Positions 1-5,361 of a DNA stretch of 9,840 bases are shown here, in pieces; the first letter of the stretch is position 1, and each line of letters starts with the position of its first letter. Origin of the DNA: Brevibacillus sp. (GTDB lineage: Bacteria > Bacillota > Bacilli > Brevibacillales > Brevibacillaceae); NCBI GenBank assembly GCA_029240815.1, contig JARDZO010000214.1, positions 1 through 9,840 of the forward strand, given 5' to 3'. Under the pieces are notes generated by a model, which saw nothing but the letters and a program-made list of their open reading frames with translations, searched no databases and was not told where the DNA came from. Position numbers and translations under genes: made by a program.

Positions 1-540
1 GGTGTCTACCTTAATAAATTACTACCATTAGAAGGATTTACCCTGTTGTTTGGATTGTTCCAGCTCCTCATGTTCGTGCTGATGATGATCAAAGACAAAC
101 TTAAGCCGAGAAACATCCAATGGGAAGTCAAACGCCACTTCGTCGATCATGAGGGGAACGAGTACGAATACGGATACAGCAGATGGACCGCCATTTTGAT
201 CGCCTTTTTCGTGGGGATTACCTCGTCCCTGTTCGGAGTAGGTGGCGGCGTGCTGATGGTACCTGCGATGATGATCTTGTTTCGTTTTCCCCCGCACATC
301 GCGACGGCGACATCGATGCTCGTCATTTTCTTCTCCGCTGTGATCGGTTCGGTTACGAATGTGCTGAACAACAATATCGACTGGTTGTATGCGGCGATGC
401 TTGCGCCTGGGGCGTGGGCAGGAGGAAAGCTCGGGGCCATCGCAGCCAGCAAGATGAAAGGACGCACGATCGTGCTGGTCTTGCGCGTGTTGATCTTGGG
501 CATTGCCATACAAATGATTGGGGAATCCATCCTCGGATAA
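1..540 (+). CDS. TauE/SafE-family membrane permease, 3' part (5' end outside window)
   Basis: The frame is open from base 1 and ends at TAA 538-540, giving 179 residues of a family usually about 250-280 long, so the amino-terminal part lies upstream of the window. A TTG at 46 is not a credible start: the coding frame continues upstream without a stop and that codon falls inside a membrane segment. The visible part begins in a hydrophobic helix (about residues 12-33), then a charged linker (about 34-58), then a run of further helices. The segment with SLFGVGGGVLMVP (about residues 75-87) matches the repeat signature of TauE/SafE (YfcA/YunE-like) transporters, which export or import sulfite, sulfoacetate or related anions. 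Substrate cannot be read from sequence. The downstream metallophosphatase gene starts 27 bases later, suggesting co-transcription. B. subtilis YunE is the likely counterpart by family and by its YunD neighbour; orthology is inferred. Confidence 0.88.
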   Translation, partial: GVYLNKLLPLEGFTLLFGLFQLLMFVLMMIKDKLKPRNIQWEVKRHFVDHEGNEYEYGYSRWTAILIAFFVGITSSLFGVGGGVLMVPAMMILFRFPPHIATATSMLVIFFSAVIGSVTNVLNNNIDWLYAAMLAPGAWAGGKLGAIAASKMKGRTIVLVLRVLILGIAIQMIGESILG

Positions 541-567
541 GCTCGTATAGAGAGGGAGGGGAAAGTC

Positions 568-2007
568 TTGGCAGACACCTGTACCTTGCACATGCTGCAC
601 ACCAACGACCTGCACAGCCATTTTGCGACGATGCCGCGTATTGCGACCTGCTTTCGTACACATCGGGAGGAGTGGGAGCAACAGGGAGAGCATGTACTGA
701 TTGCAGACATCGGTGATCATATGGACCGAATGGACATCAAATCCGAAGCGAGCTATGGGAAAGTGAATGTCAGCGTGATGAACCGGACTGGCTACGAGTA
801 TGCGGCAATCGGGAACAACGAGGGCATCACGCTCCCTAAAGAAAGGCTCAATGGCATGTACGAGGAAGCTACCTTTACCGTCATTGCAGGCAATCTTCTG
901 GATTCACAGAGTCAGGCAACGCCAAAGTGGGCTGTACCGTATGCCATCCATGAATGGCAAGACTTACGGGTAGCGCTTTTGGGAGTGACGATTCCCTTTG
1001 TCCCCTCATACAGCAGTATGGGCTGGGACATACGAGAACCGATGCCGATCATTCGAGAGCAGCTAGCGGCTCTGCGTGATCGCGCAGATGTCTTCGTGCT
1101 TTTGTCCCATCTGGGATACCAGGCAGACTGTCGCCTCGCTGCGGAGGTAGAGGGACTGGATGTCATTCTAGGGGCTCATACTCATCATACGTTGCAGCAA
1201 GGAGAGAGAATTGGCAAAACGTTGGTCGCACAGACAGGTAAATTCGGACAGCACGTGGGGCATGTACGTCTGGTTTGGGACCGTGCCGCCAAGCAGGTGA
1301 CAATTGTCAGCGCAGAGCTGTTTGCTACCGCTGATTATGTGCCTGACGTGGAATTGACGATGTTTCTGCAGGAGCAACACGCAGAAGCAGAGCAAATCAT
1401 GCTGCGTCCTGTTGCTGAGTTGAAGCACGATTTGCAGGCAGAGTGGATGGAGGAGACGCCGTTTGGTTCCTTCCTGGCAGCCAGCATTCGCTCGTGGACC
1501 GGGGCAGAGATCGGATTGGCCAATGGTGGCTTGCTACTCTCAGATTTGCATCAGGGGAAGATATCTTTCGCTGACTTGTTACATAGTCTGCCGCATCCGA
1601 TCAATGCATGTGCGGTCACCCTGACAGGAGCGCAGCTGATACGTGTCCTGGAGCAGGCGATCCAGCCTGAGACTATCCGACGTGAGCTGCGTGGCTGTGG
1701 TTTTCGCGGAAAGGTGGAGGGCTGGATGGGCGTCGATGGGCTGCGCATCCGCTACATTGCCGGAGATCATCCTCACATCGTACAGGTTGAAGTCAACGAC
1801 CAGCCGTTAGTCATGGATCAGGAATACCGGGTTGGGACGGTCGACATGTACATGTACAACCGGCTTTTTCCAGACTTGCTGCAAGGAAGCCAGATAGAGT
1901 TTTTTCTCCCGCAAATGCTTCGGGAGGTCGTAGCCCAAACGGTGATGGATCAGAGCTTTGTTCAACAGTCCTTTCTCCCCAGATGGGAACGGGTGACTCT
2001 CCCTTGA
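568..2007 (+). CDS. yunD: YunD-type metallophosphatase with 5'-nucleotidase-like C-terminal domain
   Basis: A 479-residue protein starting at TTG 568, placed about 7 bases after the purine-rich Shine-Dalgarno GAGGGAGGGG. Residues 1-210 form a calcineurin-like metallophosphatase domain: HTNDLHSHF (D14, H16), IADIGD (D50), IGNNEG (N83), LSHLGY (H181) and GAHTHH (H204, H206) supply the expected two-metal ligands. Residues from about 296 form a 5'-nucleotidase C-terminal-like domain (PFGSFLAASIRSW, ANGGLLLSDL). No signal peptide or anchor is visible, so the enzyme should be cytoplasmic, unlike secreted UshA/YfkN-type nucleotidases. Two things are odd. The usual catalytic His of the GNH(E/D) motif is Asn84, and the Arg that normally follows NGG in the nucleotide-binding loop is replaced by Leu. 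It may therefore hydrolyse something other than standard nucleotides. The gene sits between the TauE-like gene and a small gene on the same strand. Family assignment is firm; activity and substrate are not. Confidence 0.9.
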   Translation: MADTCTLHMLHTNDLHSHFATMPRIATCFRTHREEWEQQGEHVLIADIGDHMDRMDIKSEASYGKVNVSVMNRTGYEYAAIGNNEGITLPKERLNGMYEEATFTVIAGNLLDSQSQATPKWAVPYAIHEWQDLRVALLGVTIPFVPSYSSMGWDIREPMPIIREQLAALRDRADVFVLLSHLGYQADCRLAAEVEGLDVILGAHTHHTLQQGERIGKTLVAQTGKFGQHVGHVRLVWDRAAKQVTIVSAELFATADYVPDVELTMFLQEQHAEAEQIMLRPVAELKHDLQAEWMEETPFGSFLAASIRSWTGAEIGLANGGLLLSDLHQGKISFADLLHSLPHPINACAVTLTGAQLIRVLEQAIQPETIRRELRGCGFRGKVEGWMGVDGLRIRYIAGDHPHIVQVEVNDQPLVMDQEYRVGTVDMYMYNRLFPDLLQGSQIEFFLPQMLREVVAQTVMDQSFVQQSFLPRWERVTLP

Positions 2008-2069
2008 GTAAAAGGGTGCTCCCAAATGACAAATCGAGGGCATGCTAACAAAAGAGGGGGGAGCGAACT

Positions 2070-2309
2070 ATGCGGTTTATCGACGAAATGTATGAGCTGT
2101 ACAAGGGGCATTTCAACGGGGCTGAAGAGGACATCACTGCGATTGTCGTAGGGATTCTGGATGAACAATCGCGAGAAGACTTGCTTGATCTGATAGGCGA
2201 GATGGATGGAGAAGAGCTTTTTCACATGCTGGCGACATATATGATTGAGGTCATGAAGCGCAAAGTGGCGATGGAGGACGAGAGCTCCCCATCGACTTTG
2301 ATGCATTGA
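2070..2309 (+). CDS. Small acidic helical protein (DUF6154-like), function unknown
   Basis: A 79-residue protein starting at ATG 2070 with a strong GAGGGGGGAG Shine-Dalgarno about 6 bases upstream, which makes it a real gene despite its size. It begins MRFIDEMYELYKGHF and is mostly amphipathic and acidic (EEDITAIVVGIL, EDLLDLIGEMDGEELF), with one hydrophobic helix-like stretch (MLATYMIEVM). There are no cysteines, no signal peptide and no clear membrane span. It resembles the short Bacillales proteins annotated DUF6154, from memory of that family and not from a search. It lies 62 bases after the YunD gene and 79 bases before yunC on the same strand, so it probably shares their transcript. I can assign no function. 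Confidence 0.8.
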   Translation: MRFIDEMYELYKGHFNGAEEDITAIVVGILDEQSREDLLDLIGEMDGEELFHMLATYMIEVMKRKVAMEDESSPSTLMH

Positions 2310-2325
2310 CTTACGCAAACACATA

Positions 2326-2380
2326 TTTCTTTCTCCTGTCATACGATGGTAACGCTACGAGACAGGAAAGAAAAAGGAGG
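2326..2380 (+). promoter_or_regulatory. Stem-loop abutting the yunC ribosome binding site
   Basis: TCCTGTC at 2334-2340 pairs with GACAGGA at 2361-2367 around a 20-base loop. The stem can be continued outwards by TTT-C-TT (2326-2332) against AAGAAA (2368-2373) with two single-base bulges. The outer 3' arm runs directly into the AAGGAGG Shine-Dalgarno (2374-2380) of yunC. There is no T-tract after the stem on this strand, so it is not an intrinsic terminator. It could tune yunC translation or mark an RNA processing site. The pairing is seen; any role is inference. Confidence 0.35.
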
Positions 2381-2388
2381 GTTGCGCA

Positions 2389-2691
2389 ATGGTCGAGGTA
2401 GTACCTGTTCATTTTCCGGAGGGAACGGCAATCGCCGTCACAGTTCGACTGCCAAAGACGACATTGCTGGCTGTAACGACAGACAATGGATATATTATGT
2501 GCGGGGCGCTGGATGTTGGACTGTTGAACGAAAAGCTAGCCAGTCGGGAAATTTTAGCGGGGCGGGCAGTCGGAGTCAAAACCATTCAGGAACTGCTGGA
2601 TGCACCCCTTGAATCAGTGACGACTACTGCAGAAAAACAGGGAATTACAGCCGGGATGATCGGGCGAGATGCCGTCGTTAAGATGCTGTAG
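2389..2691 (+). CDS. yunC: YunC, DUF1805 family protein
   Basis: A 100-residue protein with ATG 2389 placed 8 bases after a perfect AAGGAGG. The central block GYIMCGALDVGLLNEKLA (34-51), followed by REILAGRAVGVKTIQELLDA, is the DUF1805 signature. The length matches the family, which is typically about 95-110 residues in Bacillales. The protein is predicted soluble and cytoplasmic. DUF1805 has no settled biochemical role that I know of; the conserved glycines and the Cys in MCGALD suggest a small binding fold, which is inference. It is the last gene of the rightward cluster that starts with the TauE-like permease and is followed by a stem-loop. In B. subtilis the yunC, yunD and yunE names are consecutive, so the association of these families is conserved, even if the arrangement here includes an extra small gene. 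Confidence 0.92.
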   Translation: MVEVVPVHFPEGTAIAVTVRLPKTTLLAVTTDNGYIMCGALDVGLLNEKLASREILAGRAVGVKTIQELLDAPLESVTTTAEKQGITAGMIGRDAVVKML

Positions 2692-2711
2692 CTCCAAATG
2701 CAAGATTTCTA

Positions 2712-2757
2712 AAAAGAAAGACGCCTTTGTCGAAGAGACAAGGGCGTTTCTTGGTTT
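2712..2757 (+). terminator. Probable intrinsic terminator after yunC
   Basis: AAGAAAGACGCCTTTGTC (2714-2731) pairs with GACAAGGGCGTTTCTT (2737-2752) across a 5-base loop, with one G-U pair and one bulge. The T-rich tail is interrupted (TTTCTTGGTTT), so termination may be moderate. It sits about 20 bases after the yunC stop and before the HD-GYP promoter. Confidence 0.75.
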
Positions 2758-2778
2758 GATGCGAAGAAAAAATAAGCA

Positions 2779-2807
2779 TGTAGAATCCAGTCGAATCACG
2801 CTATAAT
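2779..2807 (+). promoter_or_regulatory. Probable sigma-A promoter of the HD-GYP gene
   Basis: A perfect -10 box TATAAT lies at 2802-2807, 24 bases before the ATG at 2831. The -35 candidate with a 17-base spacer, TGTAGA at 2779-2784, matches the consensus poorly (3 of 6), which may mean weak or activator-dependent transcription. Its place just after a terminator supports it. Confidence 0.55.
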
Positions 2808-2830
2808 AGGGGTACCCTGAGGAAAGGCGA

Positions 2831-3934
2831 ATGTTGGAAATGAGACTGAAATCCATTCAAAAATGCCGGCCGGGTGATACGCTGGCCCGTTCTATCTACA
2901 CGGAAAACGGAACGGTTCTCGTTGGTGCTGGCGTGGAACTTACCCAGCGAATGCTAGAAAGACTCAAAGGTAAGAACATCACAAGTCTTTACATTCAGGA
3001 TAAGCGAACAGACGACATTATGGTGGAAACCGTCATCTCCGAGCAAACCCGTAGAGCGGCGATGTCGATCATTCACGACACGTTCCGCACCGTAAATGAC
3101 TTTCCACAAAAATGGCAGCAGATCTTTGCAGACAAAGCATTCGGTCGCGAGTTGCGTCAAGTGATGACAGCTGTCGCGGATGAATTGAACGGATCGCGCA
3201 CGGCCATGAACCTGTTGGCGGATGCGTGTGCTTTCGACAATTACATCTTTACACACTCTTTCAACGTCGCTTTGTACAGTACAGCGTTGGCATTGAAAAC
3301 CGGCTGTTCCGAAAAAGAAGTGCTGGAAATTAGTATTGGCGGCATGCTGCATGATATAGGAAAGGTTCACATTCCTGATCAAATATTGAAAAAGCCCGGC
3401 AGGTTGACGGCTGAAGAATTTGAATTGATGAAAAAGCACGCCGAATACGGATTCGAGATGTTGCGACGCCAGGATGACATCCCGCTGTTGGCCGCACATT
3501 GTGCCTTTCAGCATCATGAGCGATGGGACGGCTCCGGTTATCCGCGAAAGCTAAAAAAGGATGAAATCCATCCGTTCGGTCGTTTGATGGCAGTCGCGGA
3601 TGTATTTGATGCACTGACTTCCCACCGTGTATATCGTCCGGGGATGCTGCCACATGAAGCTATGGAGGTCCTGTACAGTGGTTCTGGCAGGCTGTTTGAC
3701 CAGAAGTATGTCGAGGCACTGAGGGATACGATCGCCCTCTATCCGTTAGGGCTGAGTGTCACACTGAATACAGGAGAAGCAGGGGTCATCGTGGATTCGA
3801 ACAAAGGAATGCCTAGTCGCCCCATTATTCGTATTCTCCAGGACGAAGACGGGCAAGAATTGGCTCAGCCCTATGAATGTGATTTATCCAAAAAACTGAA
3901 CCTCATGATTGTGGCGTGCGATGAGCTTGTCTAG
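2831..3934 (+). CDS. HD-GYP domain cyclic-di-GMP phosphodiesterase
   Basis: A 367-residue cytoplasmic protein. ATG 2831 is chosen because GAGG (2819-2822) ends 8 bases before it; ATG 2840 is an alternative and gives MRLKSIQKCRPGD, a common type of start in this group. Residues 1-70 form a small N-terminal region typical of HD-GYP proteins (CRPGDTLARSIYTENG). The HD-GYP domain spans about 135-300 and shows all expected residues: H142, H174-D175 (MLHDIGKVHIPD), K178, H203, H223, H228-H229, the HHERWDGSGYP signature (228-238) and D257. HD-GYP enzymes hydrolyse c-di-GMP to pGpG and/or GMP. There is no receiver, PAS, GAF or membrane domain, so how it is controlled is not evident. About 65 C-terminal residues follow, ending in a KLNLMIVACDEL segment. 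It is a single-gene unit convergent with corA. The intact motif makes catalytic activity likely. Confidence 0.93.
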   Translation: MLEMRLKSIQKCRPGDTLARSIYTENGTVLVGAGVELTQRMLERLKGKNITSLYIQDKRTDDIMVETVISEQTRRAAMSIIHDTFRTVNDFPQKWQQIFADKAFGRELRQVMTAVADELNGSRTAMNLLADACAFDNYIFTHSFNVALYSTALALKTGCSEKEVLEISIGGMLHDIGKVHIPDQILKKPGRLTAEEFELMKKHAEYGFEMLRRQDDIPLLAAHCAFQHHERWDGSGYPRKLKKDEIHPFGRLMAVADVFDALTSHRVYRPGMLPHEAMEVLYSGSGRLFDQKYVEALRDTIALYPLGLSVTLNTGEAGVIVDSNKGMPSRPIIRILQDEDGQELAQPYECDLSKKLNLMIVACDELV

Positions 3935-3954
3935 TCAATAAAAATGGACAAGCT
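3924..3954. repeat. Inverted repeat spanning both stop codons of convergent genes
   Basis: AGCTTGTC (3924-3931) and GACAAGCT (3947-3954) are perfect 8-base arms around a 15-base A/T-rich loop. The left arm is the end of the HD-GYP coding sequence and the right arm overlaps the corA stop codon. No clear T-tract follows on either strand, so it is a weak candidate for a shared bidirectional terminator or 3'-end stabiliser. Confidence 0.4.
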
Positions 3955-4894
3955 ACAGCCATTCCTTCCTTTTGAAAATGAGGAACATCGTCAGTCCGAT
4001 CCCTGCCATGACGCCGAGTACGATAAAGTAACCATAGGGTTGTCGCAGCTCCGGCATGTAGTCAAAGTTCATGCCGTAGATGCCAGTTACGATCGTCAAT
4101 GGCATGAAGATCGTCGTCAACGCGGTAAAGACGCGCATGATTTCGTTGGCGCGCCCAGCGAGTGCGGACTGATACGCTTCACGCAAGTTCCCGATCAGCT
4201 CGCGAAATGTCTCAAAGCTTTCTACGACTTTCGCAGCATCCTCCATAATATCTCCGAAGTACTTCCGCATGGATGGTTGAATGAGCGGAAGTTCTTTTTT
4301 ATGCAGAGCGTCTATCAGATCCCGTTGCGGCACAAGCATTTTGCGAGCATATAATATTTCACTGCGCAATCCAATGATTTGATCCAGGTGTGATTTGCGC
4401 GTGTTCATCAAGATTTGCTCTTCCAGATTTTCGATCAAGTCTTCGATTTTCTCGATAACGTCGAAATAGCGGTCGACGATTTGATCGACCAAATAGTAGA
4501 GAAATACATCAGGACGATTCACTTCTTTCTCGCGGAGGATGGCATGTAAGGTAGTAAATTCAGGAGCCTCCTGCTTCGTGACCGTAATAATCGTATTGCT
4601 GCCGAGGAAAACATTGATCTCGCGCAAAAAAATGTCCTGATCATGAAAGGCGATTCCGTTGATGACGAGAAAGTAATGGTCGTCGTACACCACGAGCTTG
4701 GGACGTTGTTCTTCCTCGTCGATACAGTCTTCTACAGCCAGATGATGCAAGCCGAACAATGGCTGCAGAATATCCAGATCAAACGGAGTAGCATCGATCC
4801 AGTAAAATCCGTTGACGGGTGGCTGTACGGTTTCCTCCACGTCGTCAATCTCGGTAATCAATCCGTTTTGTATCAGCCGTATCTTCATCATCAT
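3953..4894 (-). CDS. corA: CorA family magnesium/divalent-metal channel
   Basis: A 313-residue protein read leftward. It has three consecutive ATG codons at 4894, 4891 and 4888; the first lies 5 bases and the second 8 bases after AGGAG, so the exact start is uncertain by two residues. Residues 1-240 form the cytoplasmic alpha/beta and long helical region (HHLAVEDCIDEEEQRPKL, later LEEQILMNTRKSHLDQI). Two membrane helices close the protein at about 257-273 and 288-306. The signature YGMNFDYMPE, with GMN at 274-276 at the outer mouth of the pore, identifies the CorA/2-TM-GxN family. The C-terminus is basic (FKRKEWL), as usual. These proteins form pentamers that admit Mg2+ and often Co2+ or Ni2+. 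No M-box riboswitch is evident in the short upstream region. The gene converges with the HD-GYP gene and is preceded by small frames on its own strand. Confidence 0.93.
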   Translation of the reverse strand: MMMKIRLIQNGLITEIDDVEETVQPPVNGFYWIDATPFDLDILQPLFGLHHLAVEDCIDEEEQRPKLVVYDDHYFLVINGIAFHDQDIFLREINVFLGSNTIITVTKQEAPEFTTLHAILREKEVNRPDVFLYYLVDQIVDRYFDVIEKIEDLIENLEEQILMNTRKSHLDQIIGLRSEILYARKMLVPQRDLIDALHKKELPLIQPSMRKYFGDIMEDAAKVVESFETFRELIGNLREAYQSALAGRANEIMRVFTALTTIFMPLTIVTGIYGMNFDYMPELRQPYGYFIVLGVMAGIGLTMFLIFKRKEWL

Positions 4895-5027
4895 CGATTC
4901 TCCTGCATGTAGAATGGTTGGAAATCATACGCGGCCATATGTGGGTGAGAATCAGCTCATAGGCGTTGCGCAAGGCCTGTCGACTGGGAGGTTGAGGTGC
5001 TACCGGCTTCTCTTTTGGCGTATCCAT
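4845..5027 (-). CDS. Possible small gene overlapping the corA start
   Basis: A 60-codon frame begins ATG 5027 (MDTPKEKPVAPQPPSRQ...). A perfect AAGGAGG lies upstream at 5046-5040, but the 12-base spacing is longer than usual. The first 40 codons look protein-like, with a proline-rich start followed by a helix-like RQALRNAYELILTHIW. The last third runs across the corA ribosome binding site and first 50 coding bases in another frame, so its DDDED stretch is just the repeated ATG codons of corA read out of phase. If translated it would couple to corA. I recognise no family. It may equally be non-coding leader sequence or the tail of a decayed gene. Confidence 0.33.
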   Translation of the reverse strand: MDTPKEKPVAPQPPSRQALRNAYELILTHIWPRMISNHSTCRRIDDDEDTADTKRIDYRD

Positions 5028-5099
5028 TCTAAAGAATCGCCTCCTTCACATCTCTCCCTCATACCTATGACTGTCAGCTTGTCTGTTTGCTTCTATGTG

Positions 5100-5183
5100 C
5101 TAGACGGGATATCTCGTTGGCAAGAGATGGAGCAAGGCGTTGCCGACCAGGCCGCTCGCACCAAGCAGTACGGCTCGTGTCAT
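5100..5183 (-). pseudogene. Remnant of a Rossmann-fold NAD(P)-binding gene (27-codon N-terminal fragment)
   Basis: Read leftward from ATG 5183, the frame encodes MTRAVLLGASGLVGN followed by ALLHLLPTRYPV and a TAG stop at 5102-5100. A short beta strand, then GASGLVG, then a hydrophobic helix is the dinucleotide-binding start of NAD(P)-dependent epimerase/oxidoreductase-type proteins, whose members are normally 200-330 residues long. Nothing recognisable of the rest of the fold follows in any of the three frames before the next reading frame. An extended -10 element lies about 40 bases upstream and a weak GTGAGG precedes the ATG, so the 5' end of a real gene seems preserved. The best reading is a gene truncated by deletion or by nonsense mutation, now forming the corA leader. 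A short leader peptide is the alternative. Confidence 0.5.
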
Positions 5184-5210
5184 GGGATAGTGTTCCTCAC
5201 TTTCCAGATT

Positions 5211-5222
5211 TCATCTAGATGA
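5211..5222. repeat. 12-base perfect palindrome at the leftward start site
   Basis: TCATCTAGATGA reads the same on both strands. It touches the -10 box of the leftward promoter and covers the expected start of that transcript. It could be an operator, but a perfect 12-mer palindrome also arises by chance a few times in 10 kb. Confidence 0.25.
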
Positions 5223-5232
5223 TTCTACCATA
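5222..5232 (-). promoter_or_regulatory. Extended -10 promoter reading toward corA
   Basis: On the minus strand TATG-G-TAGAAT (5232 to 5222) fits the Gram-positive extended -10 pattern TRTG-N-TATAAT with one mismatch. No good -35 box lies 17 bases upstream, which extended -10 promoters can tolerate. Transcription would start near 5215, run through the Rossmann remnant and the small frame, and reach corA about 320 bases later. No other leftward promoter is obvious closer to corA. Confidence 0.45.
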
Positions 5233-5252
5233 TCCCGCAAGGCATGGTCTGC

Positions 5253-5272
5253 GGACAAAAGAACCGTTGTCC
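5253..5272. promoter_or_regulatory. Candidate operator between divergent promoters
   Basis: GGACAA (5253-5258) and TTGTCC (5267-5272) form an exact inverted repeat with an 8-base spacer. It ends 8 bases before the -35 box of the CoA-ligase promoter and lies about 20 bases behind the leftward extended -10. A dimeric regulator bound here could reach both promoters. I do not recognise the half-site. Confidence 0.33.
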
Positions 5273-5280
5273 ACTGGCTA

Positions 5281-5310
5281 TTGACAGAGGTGGAACAAGC
5301 AGATGAAAAT
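5281..5310 (+). promoter_or_regulatory. Probable promoter of the acyl-CoA synthetase gene
   Basis: A consensus -35 TTGACA (5281-5286) is followed, after an 18-base spacer, by GAAAAT (5305-5310; 4 of 6 matches to TATAAT). Transcription would begin near 5317 and leave a leader of about 45 bases before ATG 5362. This also explains why the in-frame TTG at 5281 should not be called a start. Confidence 0.5.
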
Positions 5311-5361
5311 AATGGGAGGAAGCGCTTTCAAATAATTCCGAATCGTGTGGAGGGGAATTGG

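Noticed and set aside
46..48. TTG at 46 as start of the TauE-like gene
   Set aside because: The frame is open to base 1 and the codon falls inside a membrane segment; the gene is simply cut by the window edge.
28..720. 230-codon minus-strand frame opposite the TauE-like and YunD genes
   Set aside because: It is antisense to two firmly identified genes, its composition is rich in His and Arg as expected for a shadow frame, and no start site supports it.
2306..2311. TTGACT as a -35 box for a yunC promoter
   Set aside because: It overlaps the stop of the preceding gene and no acceptable -10 box lies 16-18 bases downstream.
3944..4354. 136-codon plus-strand frame opposite corA
   Set aside because: Antisense shadow of CorA with no ribosome binding site and no family resemblance.
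5281..5361. In-frame TTG at 5281 as the start of the CoA-ligase gene
   Set aside because: TTGACA there fits a -35 box, no ribosome binding site precedes it, and ATG 5362 has a good GGAGGGG at the right distance.
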